Shown here piece after piece: positions 1 through 8,337 of a DNA stretch of 64,000 nucleotides (within the stretch, counting starts at the first letter, position 1; each line of letters opens with the position of its first letter). Made by a program: the position numbers and the translations under genes. Source of the DNA: Fidelibacterota bacterium (GTDB lineage Bacteria; Fidelibacterota; Marinisomatia; SCGC-AAA003-L08; TS1B11); NCBI GenBank assembly GCA_004124875.1, contig SCKJ01000002.1:372001-436000 (forward strand). The letters are read 5' to 3'. The notes below the pieces were generated by a model. That model did no database searches. It was given only the letters and a program-made list of their open reading frames with translations, and was not told the DNA's origin.

Positions 1-298
1 CCAGAATTTTCTCATCGATCTCCATAATTTTATTTTCAGCAAGATGCTCGGCCGCGGCACAATCGACATCGTCATTATCGAGGTAACCCAACAGTGTGCT
101 GATTTCGCTCAGGCGAAAGCCTAACTGTTTGATGCTTTTGATAAAGCGAATGCGGGCTATTGTTTCCTCAGCGTAATGGCGGAACCCAACGGCCCGCGCA
201 GGCGGTTGCGCTATCAATCCACGGCGCTCGTAGAACCTGATCGTCTCGACATGCACCCCTGCACGCCTTGCCGCCTTACCGATTGTCGTCACCCCCAC
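1..298 (-). CDS. merR: MerR-family Hg(II)-type transcriptional regulator (5' part, runs off the window)
   Basis: The visible 99 residues start at GTG 298. An in-frame TAA directly precedes this GTG and an AGGAGG lies 5 nt upstream; a second GTG at 292 is possible. The N-terminus is a MerR winged helix with the signature VETIRFYERRGL (residues 17-28), and residues 51-70 match the second half of the DNA-binding domain. Cys80 in the context DCAAAEHLAENK aligns with the first Hg-binding cysteine of MerR, which in classical MerR sits in HCEEASSLAEHK. The other two metal-ligand cysteines would lie beyond the window. The operator upstream is also of mer type. I therefore infer a Hg(II) sensor that activates its own operon, as in systems where merR is the first gene. 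ZntR- or CadR-type sensing is less likely but cannot be excluded without the C-terminus. Confidence 0.85.
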   Translation of the reverse strand, partial: MGVTTIGKAARRAGVHVETIRFYERRGLIAQPPARAVGFRHYAEETIARIRFIKSIKQLGFRLSEISTLLGYLDNDDVDCAAAEHLAENKIMEIDEKIL

Positions 299-339
299 TT
301 ATGCCTCCTGCCATTGCCGTTTGTTATTTCTGATGCTCA

Positions 340-370
340 ACTTAATCACCGTACCATAGTACGGATGCAA
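340..370 (-). promoter_or_regulatory. mer-type promoter/operator with 19-bp spacer
   Basis: On the minus strand, a -35 TTGCAT (365-370) and a -10-like TTAAGT (340-345) are separated by exactly 19 bp. A perfect dyad CCGTAC-CATA-GTACGG (349-364) lies immediately after the -35. This is the architecture of the classical merT promoter: overlong spacer, and a CCGTAC...GTACGG dyad directly after the -35. MerR distorts such promoters to bring the two boxes into register. The promoter points into merR, so merR appears to lead the operon it controls. Confidence 0.8.
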
Positions 371-440
371 GGAAATAATCGCAGGGGAAAGTTGCGCATA
401 AATTATGCTTGATACCCTCGAAGAGCAGGGGCCGGGCAAA

Positions 441-824
441 CTAAGATTTCGATTTTTTGGCGAAATACTCCTGCTTAACAGACAGTACCGAATCAATAGC
501 ACTGTCCATCGCACTCCTGGCGGCCCTGTTTAAGGTTCCCTCGTCATATGCAGATTTGACCGTACGCCTAATCGACTCCAACTGATTTTCAATTGCATGC
601 ACCTCAAAATTGTCAATTATATCCCCATAAGGGGTAGCTCTGTCGGCATCGCCGAAAAGGTTTATCCAACGTTCCGATTTACGGCCCAGTTTAAGGACGC
701 TGTAAAAAAAACCAGTATATTTCTTCCGGTGAACAATAAAATCAATGCCTCCGGCTACCAAGGTTACCGGCAGCAAGATGATATCTCTCACTGCGTCGAT
801 GACAAGTTTCAGTTGAAATACCAC
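441..824 (-). CDS. Small protein of unknown function, one membrane segment
   Basis: A 127-residue protein that I do not recognise. It has one hydrophobic stretch near the N-terminus (about residues 8-30, DIILLPVTLVAGGIDFIV). A predicted helical, charged C-terminal half ends in a Lys/Ser-rich tail. It lies about 70 bp upstream of the merR promoter on the same strand, so it is probably a separate transcription unit. Nothing in the sequence ties it to mercury resistance, and it has no cysteine pair. Confidence 0.55.
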   Translation of the reverse strand: MVFQLKLVIDAVRDIILLPVTLVAGGIDFIVHRKKYTGFFYSVLKLGRKSERWINLFGDADRATPYGDIIDNFEVHAIENQLESIRRTVKSAYDEGTLNRAARSAMDSAIDSVLSVKQEYFAKKSKS

Positions 825-1056
825 GAGGTCATGCAGTAATCTCCTCGTGTTGGTTGAGTTTTGGTCATTTGATTTTCTTCAGTCATTTTCCCTTCCACTC
901 CCAGGTTATGCTCCCTTTTGCCTTTGGCTCAGTCGATTAATTCGCTCCTTCTCAACTGAAAAAGTTCATCAGATTAGATTGGATGCCTCGGTTTGAGCTC
1001 ATGGAAAATTTAGTGTGCCGGGAGGCACAGTTCAATAAGCCGCCGAGGCTGCCTGC

Positions 1057-2610
1057 TCACTGCTCCATCGTCAGTAGCGCGGCATACAGATCAATGGCGT
1101 ACCAGAGATTGGCGATGCGCAGATTCTCGTTCGCCGCATGCTGGTTGTTGTCGTGATTCGCCACCGGTACGATAATGGCTGGCTTGCCCGCCACATCGGT
1201 AAAGAGGTACAATGGCAGCGTGCCGCCCATGCCGGGTATGATGATCAAGGCGCCGTCCCCGTACGCGCGGTTGGCCGCTTCGGTGGTGGCGCGGATCACC
1301 TGCTTCGCAAACGGATTTCGCATTGATGTGCGTGCGGCCGGGGTCCAGCCACCGCCGGTCACCTTGGCGATACGCGGGTGCTCCAGACGGGTTTTAAGGT
1401 CCGGGTCCTCGCTGACCACATGATATCCCTGCTTCCGGATATGGCGGACGACCAGGTAACGCATGTGCGCCGGATCGTTGCCCTGCACAAGGCGGATGCC
1501 GAGTGACGCAACGGCCGTGCTGGGGATAACGTTGGCAGCCAGCGCACCCGTGTTGGCGCTCGTAAGCCCTCGAATGGTCAGCGCCGGAAGCAGCAACCGT
1601 TCGGCCAGCGTGGCCGGCCGGCCTTCGCTCCATACGATTCCCAGCTCACGCTTCAGCGCAGCATCATGATCGGGAATATTCCGTAGCGCCGCGCGTTCCT
1701 CGTCACCGATCGGCTCGGCGGTGTCGTACCACCCGTCGATGGTTACCTGCCCTTCATCGTTTTTCATTGAGGCCAACAGCCGGGCGAGCAGGGCCGGGGT
1801 GTCGGGCGCCCAGTTGCCATAGTGCCCGGAGTGGAGATTCCTGGTTGCGCCGTAGACCGTCACTTCGAGTCCCATGGCCCCGCGGACACCGAACGTGATT
1901 TGCGGGCGGCCGCTGGGGTGCGAGGGACCGTCGAAGAAGAGCCAAATGTCGACACGATCCAGACGTTTGCTGTAGCGCCGCATGTACTGGCCGAGGTGTG
2001 GCGAGCCAGCCTCCTCCTCGCCATCGAAGAAGAAAATGAGGTTCGAGCTGGGCGTCACGCCAGCCTCCCTGAAAGCCTTAAGCACGGGCAGGAGCGCGGC
2101 AATGGGCGCCTTGTCGTCTCCGGCCGAGCGCGCATAAATGCGCCACTCCGGATCAACCGCTTCACCCTCAAGCGGCAGCGGCCGCGGCCGGCCACCGGCC
2201 TCCATTGCCGCTGTGTAGAGCGTTGGCTCAAATGGCGGATGCGCCCACTGAGACGGATCGACAGGCTGGCCGTCGTAGTGCACATAGATACCAAGCGTTC
2301 GCCTGGCTCCCTTCACCATCAGCTCGCCATAGACGATGGGCGCCGCCCCATCAACGCGGAGCAGCTCGGAAGTGACCCCGACGCTCCGCAGCTGGTCGCG
2401 GATGTAGGTTGCCGCACGCTCAATGTCCTGGGTGTCGCTCGCACGATTGGGATAGGTGAGCAGGGTGACGAAATCGCGGAGGATCGCCGCCGCATGTTGC
2501 TGCCGGTACGTGCGCGCGACATCGACGCCGCGCTGGGCCGTCGCCGTCGTGGCAAGCAGGAGTCCTGCAATCAGAAGGGGCGTTCTCCGCCGGGTCAAGG
2601 CAATCTCCAT
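1057..2610 (-). CDS. Exported M20-family metallopeptidase
   Basis: A 517-residue M20/M25/M40 zinc peptidase with a signal peptide at residues 1-25 (hydrophobic core LLIAGLLLATTATA). Metal-site motifs are visible in order: HYDGQPVD (His and Asp ligands), SAGDDKAP (bridging Asp region), and DGEEEAGSP (catalytic Glu plus Glu ligand). A lid-dimerisation domain with HSGHYGN follows, then a C-terminal His in VANHDNNQH. Length fits the longer dipeptidase-like members, such as Cys-Gly or carnosine dipeptidase relatives. An AGGAAG lies a few bases before the ATG. It probably releases amino acids from peptides in the periplasm; exact substrate unknown. Confidence 0.88.
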   Translation of the reverse strand: MEIALTRRRTPLLIAGLLLATTATAQRGVDVARTYRQQHAAAILRDFVTLLTYPNRASDTQDIERAATYIRDQLRSVGVTSELLRVDGAAPIVYGELMVKGARRTLGIYVHYDGQPVDPSQWAHPPFEPTLYTAAMEAGGRPRPLPLEGEAVDPEWRIYARSAGDDKAPIAALLPVLKAFREAGVTPSSNLIFFFDGEEEAGSPHLGQYMRRYSKRLDRVDIWLFFDGPSHPSGRPQITFGVRGAMGLEVTVYGATRNLHSGHYGNWAPDTPALLARLLASMKNDEGQVTIDGWYDTAEPIGDEERAALRNIPDHDAALKRELGIVWSEGRPATLAERLLLPALTIRGLTSANTGALAANVIPSTAVASLGIRLVQGNDPAHMRYLVVRHIRKQGYHVVSEDPDLKTRLEHPRIAKVTGGGWTPAARTSMRNPFAKQVIRATTEAANRAYGDGALIIIPGMGGTLPLYLFTDVAGKPAIIVPVANHDNNQHAANENLRIANLWYAIDLYAALLTMEQ

Positions 2611-2965
2611 AGGGCTTCCTATGTTACCTTAATGCTTATGTGGTTGGTATCTCCTCAGAGCCATGAAGGCTGATTGGAGCTGAAACTAAGCGGCACATTC
2701 CGCTTATCCAAGGAATAGCCGACGCCATCAGTGAAGCCGCTTACCGGCTATATTCTAGACGACTCCTGCCGCCAGCTGCTGGAGCGGAGGGCCTGTCCCG
2801 GGAGTCCCGACTTTTCGGGACGATTCGGGAAGTCCCCCCCTGGAAATCAGTAACAGTGGGCGGTGGCAGAGGACGGTCGCCACTATGCGACATCCGATTT
2901 TGGGCACGAGAAGCAGGTCCTGAGCCTGGTGACTGGCGGATCGAAGGGCTTGGTTGGTTTGATAC
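2611..2965. other. Intergenic region, no gene; one perfect hairpin
   Basis: This 355-bp gap between the M20 peptidase and gmhA shows no credible coding sequence on either strand. It holds a perfect 7-bp hairpin, GTCCCGA-CTTT-TCGGGAC, at 2804-2821. The same TCCCGA/TCGGGA core recurs at 40573-40588, so it looks like a dispersed repeat rather than a terminator; there is no T-run. Confidence 0.5.
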
Positions 2966-3553
2966 TCACGACCGGCCATTCTCCGCCAGTTCAGATTCGA
3001 TCCAATCACAGATAATGTGTCCCATGAGACTGTGGGTCTCCTGAATCCGGGGGATTTCATGAGAGGGGGACAACAGGCATAAGTCAACCTCTTCGGCCAA
3101 TCTGCCCCCGTCTCCTCCTGTAAATCCCACCGTTGTGGCCCCGATTTGCTTAGCCAACCTGATCGCGGCGATGACGTTTTCGCTGTTGCCCGAAGTCGAG
3201 ATACCTACGACGATGTCCCGGGGATCGCATAGGGCCTCAATTTGGCGCTCGAAAATTTTCTCATAGCCGTAATCGTTGGCCAGGGCCGTGAGTATCGAGG
3301 TATCAGTCGTCAGGGCGATGGAGGCAATGGCCTTGCGTTCCCGGCTGAACCGGCCAACCAATTCGGCTGCCATATGCTGGCTGTCCGCGGCGCTCCCGCC
3401 ATTGCCCATCCACAGAATTTTGCCACCCCCTTTAATACTGTCAGCCATGTGACCGGCAATCTCAGTTATCTTGGGCACCAGGGCCTCTAATTTCCTGATC
3501 ACGGATATATGGTCATCCAGGGCCTTTTGAACTTCAATCATGTCGCTGAACAC
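2966..3553 (-). CDS. gmhA: Sedoheptulose-7-phosphate (phosphoheptose) isomerase
   Basis: A 195-residue single SIS-domain protein, the normal GmhA length. It converts sedoheptulose 7-phosphate to D-glycero-D-manno-heptose 7-phosphate, the first step of ADP-heptose synthesis for LPS core. Family signatures are MGNGGSAADSQHMAAEL (about residues 49-65, substrate phosphate and active site), GISTSGNSENV (phosphate-binding loop) and the C-terminal ETHSLMGHIICD. The GTG start has GGAG 5 nt upstream; an ATG four codons later is an alternative. The later pathway gene hldE is at 46346, next to a relic of a second gmhA. Confidence 0.93.
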   Translation of the reverse strand: MFSDMIEVQKALDDHISVIRKLEALVPKITEIAGHMADSIKGGGKILWMGNGGSAADSQHMAAELVGRFSRERKAIASIALTTDTSILTALANDYGYEKIFERQIEALCDPRDIVVGISTSGNSENVIAAIRLAKQIGATTVGFTGGDGGRLAEEVDLCLLSPSHEIPRIQETHSLMGHIICDWIESELAENGRS

Positions 3554-3747
3554 TCCTTCTCCGATGGCGGTTAGTCACTCGATATCGCCCGGTAGTGCGC
3601 CGCTAATTCGCCTGATTTTCCTGGGGCGGCAGCGGCTAATATACATGGGGAAGTTAAGGAACAATATCCCGCGGTGCCGTGGAGCGATATGGTAGGGACG
3701 CGCACAAAGATCAGTCACGAAGGCTAAACGCCGTATTTTCGGTATGC

Positions 3748-4869
3748 CTAGTAGATGATGACGAATTTCCCGTCCCTGGTGGCCAACACTTCAGGGATGC
3801 TGAAATCCGGCAGACTTTCCTGCAATTGACCCCTCGCCTCCGTTACCTTGCCCTCGGCATCAAAGATTTGCCAATGCAGTTGGCCTCCAGATATGTAACC
3901 TATAGCTTCCGCCCAGGCGAGCAGGATGAGCCCCTCCTTGTTGATGGCCATCGCCGGATTTTTTCTGCGCAGGGCCGGCTCTCCTGGCACGCTGATCACG
4001 GTAGCTAAATCGTTAAATTGAGCGAAATAAACCTGCCCTTTGGTCTCCCAGGCTACCGCAGATCCTAAAGGTCCGCCGGCGATTGCCGTAGTGGACACAG
4101 GACAGGCGTTTATCATCCATTCATGTACCGTTGTAGATACGAAGCTCTGTGCACCGTCGGTGGATTTAAGCAGCACCATGTTCCGGCGGATTTTTTCTCC
4201 CGCCGCTCGATAGGAGATATAGACGGAGCCTTGATTGTCAACCATGGTTTTCAGCCCACAGCATGCACAGGCGCCCGAGTTATCGGGATTGACTCTTTCC
4301 TCCCGGCTAAAAGTCTTGCCCCCATCGCGGGAGCGGGTCATATAGACGGCCCGCTTATCTTCCTCAGCAAAATCTCCAGCGTGCCAGGTGACAAATACCC
4401 CTCCTCTCCCATCCACAGCAACGGAGGGGCCTGCCTCAACTCCATCGATATACCGGGATACCAGATTTCTTTGCTTTTCAAAGCCAGGCTCATCGCTCGC
4501 TTTCCGCGTATACCAGTACCTGGCAGGATCTATATTGAACCAGACGACATGCACCAGCCCCTCCTTGCCAACGGCTACCTGCGCGCGACTGATCGCCTCA
4601 TTGCGGTCTGCACTCCCGTCACGACTGTTCACCTGGATGGCGCTCGACCATTCTGATTCCCCAGGATGACGGGTAACATAGAAGAGGTTCCCTTTTTTCG
4701 ATGCTCCCTGGTAGTAAACCAGATGTAGCGTCCCCCGCGCATCAGCGACAGCCTGCGGTTGAATGCCCCCGTTGGGCACCTGTAGAAACTCGACCTCCCC
4801 GGCGACCCCCGCCGAGATTGACGTAGTGGTCAAAAGAATCGATGCGAGCGTCAGAATTCTACCACGCAT
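3748..4869 (-). CDS. Exported BNR/sialidase-fold protein
   Basis: A 373-residue protein with a signal peptide (ILTLASILLTTTSISAG). Repeated Asp-box-like motifs, SRDGGKTFS and STDGAQSF, are characteristic of six-bladed BNR/sialidase propellers. The fold is clear, but the catalytic Arg triad of a true sialidase is not obvious, so it may only bind or recognise glycans. An unusual cysteine cluster, ACACCGL, sits in the middle. I prefer ATG 4869, which has GAGG 8 nt upstream. The upstream ATG at 4902 overlaps a TATAAT-like -10 box (4901-4906) and cannot be part of that transcript. Confidence 0.7.
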   Translation of the reverse strand: MRGRILTLASILLTTTSISAGVAGEVEFLQVPNGGIQPQAVADARGTLHLVYYQGASKKGNLFYVTRHPGESEWSSAIQVNSRDGSADRNEAISRAQVAVGKEGLVHVVWFNIDPARYWYTRKASDEPGFEKQRNLVSRYIDGVEAGPSVAVDGRGGVFVTWHAGDFAEEDKRAVYMTRSRDGGKTFSREERVNPDNSGACACCGLKTMVDNQGSVYISYRAAGEKIRRNMVLLKSTDGAQSFVSTTVHEWMINACPVSTTAIAGGPLGSAVAWETKGQVYFAQFNDLATVISVPGEPALRRKNPAMAINKEGLILLAWAEAIGYISGGQLHWQIFDAEGKVTEARGQLQESLPDFSIPEVLATRDGKFVIIY

Positions 4870-5068
4870 GGCGCAGACCTCATTTATCATATTATCGATC
4901 ATTATAACAATGTCAACTTCCAGAGCCTAAAACTAAGGGAGACAGTGTTATCTTTCCAAGGTTTAGCTGAGGATTGAGCCTATTTCAGCGTCACCCTCTT
5001 GATGGACTTGGTGTAGGTAGGCTTCCCCAAGCGGGCGATGTCGATGCCGCCAGGCACTTTGCTCCTGC

Positions 5069-5091
5069 CATGCTTCGAGAGCCTCAGCATG
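5069..5091. repeat. REP-like palindrome downstream of glmS
   Basis: The inverted repeat CATGCT...AGCATG flanks GAGGCTCTCG. It resembles the short dispersed GTCATGCTGAGG...GAAGCATG repeats common in many environmental genomes. It lies about 12 bp past the glmS stop. It could protect the mRNA 3' end, but there is no T-run to support a terminator. Confidence 0.4.
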
Positions 5092-5102
5092 ACAGCCCCA
5101 AC

Positions 5103-6938
5103 CTACTCCACGGTCACGCTTTTGGCCAGGTTCCGGGGCTGGTCTACCAGGCAACCGCGCAGGACCGCAATGTGGTAAGCCAGCAGCTGTAGCGGTATCA
5201 CGGTGAGCAGCGGCATGAGCAACGGGTGGACGGTGGGCACTTCAATGACGTGATCGGCCAGCTTCTCGATTTCACTGTCCAGCTCCGTCACCACGGCGAT
5301 AATCCTCCCATGGCGGGCCTTGATCTCCTGCATATTGGAGAGAATCTTGTCGTACGTGCGGCCCCGGGGCGCCACCACCACCACCGGCATATTTTCATCA
5401 ATGAGAGCAATGGGGCCATGCTTCATCTCCGCCGCTGGATACCCCTCGGCATGAATGTAGGATATCTCCTTGAGCTTCAGCGCCCCCTCCAGCGCCACCG
5501 GAAACTGGTAGCCGCGGCCCAGGAAGAGGAAATTGCTGCTGTCGGCATAGGCTCCCGCAACCTCCAAGATGCCCTCGGAAGCCGAGAGGGTGTCGGACAC
5601 CAGCTCTGGCAGCCGGGTCAGGTCTGCCATGATGGCGGCTATCACTTCCGGCGATTTCCCCCGATGCTGGGCCAGCAGCATCGCCATCTGCAGGGAAACC
5701 ATCACCTGGGCAGTGAACGCCTTGGTCGAGGCAACTCCAATTTCAGGTCCCGCATGGATAAAAATGCCGCAATCGGTTATCCGGGCGATGCTGCTGCCCA
5801 CCGTATTGACGATGCCCAGCGTCAACGCGCCAAGACCGGAAGCCTTCTGCAGCGCCGCCAGGGTATCCGCTGTCTCCCCCGATTGGCTGAAGGCCACAAC
5901 GACAGAGTTGCCGTCAATGATGGCCCGGCGGTAGCGCAGTTCGCTGGCATATTCCACGCGGGTGGGAATCTCCGCCAGTTCCTCCATATAGTTGGCCGCA
6001 ATCAGCGCAGCATGCCAGCTGGTGCCGCAGGCGGTGAGGTACATCCGGTCAGCATCGAGGAGCCGGTCGAGCCAGTCATTGATGCCGCCGAGAGTCACTT
6101 TGCCCGAGGCTGTATCCACGCGCCCACGCATGGCGTCGGAAATCGACTCCGCCTGCTGCATGATCTCCTTGAGCATGAAATGGGGATAGCCCCCTTTTTC
6201 AATGGCTGCAAGGCTCAGGTCGACCTCCTGCTCGGCCTTGATGACGGCCGTATTGCTGGCCCATTCGAAGACGGAGTAGCTCCCGCTGCTGAGCACCGCA
6301 ATCTCGCCATCGGCCAGGTAAACCAGCTTGCGGGTATAATCGACAATGGGGCCGGCGTCGGAAGCCACCAGCATTTCCCCATCGCCAACACCCAGGACCA
6401 GGGGAGAGCCCAATTTCGCCACCACTAGTTCGCCGGGCTGATCGCTCGACACCATCACTATCCCGTAAGCCCCGACGATATGACCCAACGCCAACCGCAA
6501 GGCATCGGGCAGAGCGGCCTGCTCGCGCTGCTGCACATAGCTGATATACTCCACCAGCACTTCCGTGTCGGTCTCGGATCGGAAGGTCCGGCCCTGCTCC
6601 TCCAGAAACTGTCGCAGGGCGGCGTGATTTTCGACGATGCCGTTGTGCACCAGGGCCAGGCGGCCTGTGCTGTCGTGATGGGGATGCGCGTTGATGTCGG
6701 TGGGCGAGCCATGTGTCGCCCAGCGCGTATGGCCAATGCCTGCCGGGCCGTCGAAATCCGGGGGCAGCACAGCTTCAAGACCAGCCACCTTGCCCTCTTT
6801 CTTGTAGGTGATGAGCCGGCCTTTTGCACTGATGGTCACCCCCGCTGAATCGTAGCCCCGGTACTCCAGCCGGCGCAGCCCGGCCAGCAATACCTCCCGC
6901 GCCCCCTTTTCACCACAGTAACCGACGATACCACACAT
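5103..6938 (-). CDS. glmS: Glutamine--fructose-6-phosphate aminotransferase (isomerizing)
   Basis: A 611-residue full-length GlmS, which makes glucosamine 6-phosphate for peptidoglycan and LPS. The N-terminal glutaminase begins MCGIVGYCG, with Cys1 after Met removal as nucleophile, and includes GIGHTRWATHG and HNGIVENH. Two SIS domains follow: TACGTSWHAALIA, FSQSGETADT and GVASTKAF in the first, and LEGALKLKEISY with EMKHGPIALI in the second. The C-terminus DQPRNLAKSVTVE is the family ending. No glmS-ribozyme core is visible in the 100 bp upstream. Confidence 0.97.
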   Translation of the reverse strand: MCGIVGYCGEKGAREVLLAGLRRLEYRGYDSAGVTISAKGRLITYKKEGKVAGLEAVLPPDFDGPAGIGHTRWATHGSPTDINAHPHHDSTGRLALVHNGIVENHAALRQFLEEQGRTFRSETDTEVLVEYISYVQQREQAALPDALRLALGHIVGAYGIVMVSSDQPGELVVAKLGSPLVLGVGDGEMLVASDAGPIVDYTRKLVYLADGEIAVLSSGSYSVFEWASNTAVIKAEQEVDLSLAAIEKGGYPHFMLKEIMQQAESISDAMRGRVDTASGKVTLGGINDWLDRLLDADRMYLTACGTSWHAALIAANYMEELAEIPTRVEYASELRYRRAIIDGNSVVVAFSQSGETADTLAALQKASGLGALTLGIVNTVGSSIARITDCGIFIHAGPEIGVASTKAFTAQVMVSLQMAMLLAQHRGKSPEVIAAIMADLTRLPELVSDTLSASEGILEVAGAYADSSNFLFLGRGYQFPVALEGALKLKEISYIHAEGYPAAEMKHGPIALIDENMPVVVVAPRGRTYDKILSNMQEIKARHGRIIAVVTELDSEIEKLADHVIEVPTVHPLLMPLLTVIPLQLLAYHIAVLRGCLVDQPRNLAKSVTVE

Positions 6939-7044
6939 CTCTCTTCTATCCCACCTTTAACAGGCTGACCGTTTCTGATACTCCGCCCACAATGAGCGCC
7001 AATTTTGTAAGAACTTCTTGAAAACCTCATCGTGACGCTTACTA

Positions 7045-8133
7045 CTAATAATCAACAGGGTGGCCCGCCTGTATCCAGGCTCTCATGCCTCCCTGCAGGC
7101 TATGGACCTGATCAAACCCAGCCTGCATCAGAATCTGGGCCGCTGTGTGGGAACGTCCTCCGGTGCGGCAGATGGTCACGATCTGTTTTTCCTTATGCCT
7201 TTCCAAATCAGAAAGATGCTCACTCAAGGCGCCGACCGGCAGGTGATTGATTCCGGACAGGTGGCCCAATTCGCCATGAAGTTCTTCCGATTCCCGAACA
7301 TCCAGGAGAACAGGCGCCCGGCCTCCATCGAGCAGCCGTTTAAGCTCGTCCGCTGATATCTCTGCTACCTGTTGGTCGTTGGCTCCTCGGTCCGAGGTGC
7401 CCAACACTTCACATGCCGCGGCATCCAAGGGCACCCATGCGGCATTAGGGTCACGGGCACAGGCATAATTTGCCTGTACGATATCTTTCATCCAATCGGC
7501 CGGACCAAGCATGAGCTCACCGACGTACTCCACGTATTCAGATTTTGTTTGGGGCTTTAGATGTGGATTGTTTTTCTTTTGCTCCCCAAGGCTGGAGGGC
7601 TGCCTATCGCGATAATCGTGTGCGGGATAGACCACAAGGTGGTCCGGCAATCCGAGTATCCGCTGAAGGCTGTCCCAATGCTCCTCCGCATTTCCTCCTG
7701 GAAGATCATCACGACCAGCCCCGCCATCATCGAGGAACAGGACATCCCCGGTCAAAATCCGATCTGGAAAAATAAGGCTGATGGAGTCCTTGGAATGCCC
7801 GGGCGTGTCCATCACTTTTATCGGAATAGACCCAATCTGGAACTCGAAACCATCTGTGAGCCGCGACGTGACACATTGCGATGGAGCGCTGCTATGCATA
7901 AGGTATTCACAGCCTGTCAGGTCTATCAGGGCCGGCCCGCCCGAAATGTGGTCTGCGTGTGTGTGGGTGTCAATAACTTGAGTAAGCCGCAGCTGCTCCC
8001 GATCCAGTAACTCCATGTACTCAGCCACATGTTCCAACACGGGATCAATCAGGACGATGCCGTTGGAGCCCTTGGCGCCCACCAGATATGTGCGGCAAGC
8101 GTTAGGGTTCAACTGACGAAAGATCATGTCCAT
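7045..8133 (-). CDS. Metallo-beta-lactamase fold / rhodanese fusion (persulfide dioxygenase-like)
   Basis: A 362-residue two-domain enzyme. Residues 1-about 235 form a glyoxalase-II-like MBL domain with metal motif THTHADHISGG, second-site TPGHSKDSI, and the late His in VYPAHDY. Residues about 255-360 form a rhodanese domain with active-site loop CRTGGRS. The order matches persulfide dioxygenase-rhodanese fusions (ETHE1-like, CstB-related without the third domain). These oxidise glutathione or low-molecular-weight persulfide to sulfite and move sulfane sulfur. Single-gene unit with AAGGA 5 nt before the ATG. Role in sulfide detoxification is inferred. Confidence 0.85.
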   Translation of the reverse strand: MDMIFRQLNPNACRTYLVGAKGSNGIVLIDPVLEHVAEYMELLDREQLRLTQVIDTHTHADHISGGPALIDLTGCEYLMHSSAPSQCVTSRLTDGFEFQIGSIPIKVMDTPGHSKDSISLIFPDRILTGDVLFLDDGGAGRDDLPGGNAEEHWDSLQRILGLPDHLVVYPAHDYRDRQPSSLGEQKKNNPHLKPQTKSEYVEYVGELMLGPADWMKDIVQANYACARDPNAAWVPLDAAACEVLGTSDRGANDQQVAEISADELKRLLDGGRAPVLLDVRESEELHGELGHLSGINHLPVGALSEHLSDLERHKEKQIVTICRTGGRSHTAAQILMQAGFDQVHSLQGGMRAWIQAGHPVDY

Positions 8134-8337
8134 CCTGGTCCTTCCTTTGCTTGATGTCCTCCCCCGACAAGATTAGAAGCGTACGTACATCCATAATTCC
8201 TCTTCGATGAGTGATCAAGTTACGCTCACCGCGCAGGTTGGGGCGGATTAACCGTGCACACCTGTGTCGTTCCCATAGTAGACGACCTGCGCATTGCCTG
8301 TGCGGCGTACATCGATCATATACTAACAGTATTATAT

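Noticed and set aside
4920..5102. Extra coding sequence after glmS on the minus strand
   Set aside because: A short frame ending in a basic peptide exists, but it contains a REP-like palindrome, has no start signal and matches nothing I recognise.
6939..7044. glmS ribozyme
   Set aside because: The leader before glmS is short and lacks the conserved ribozyme core.
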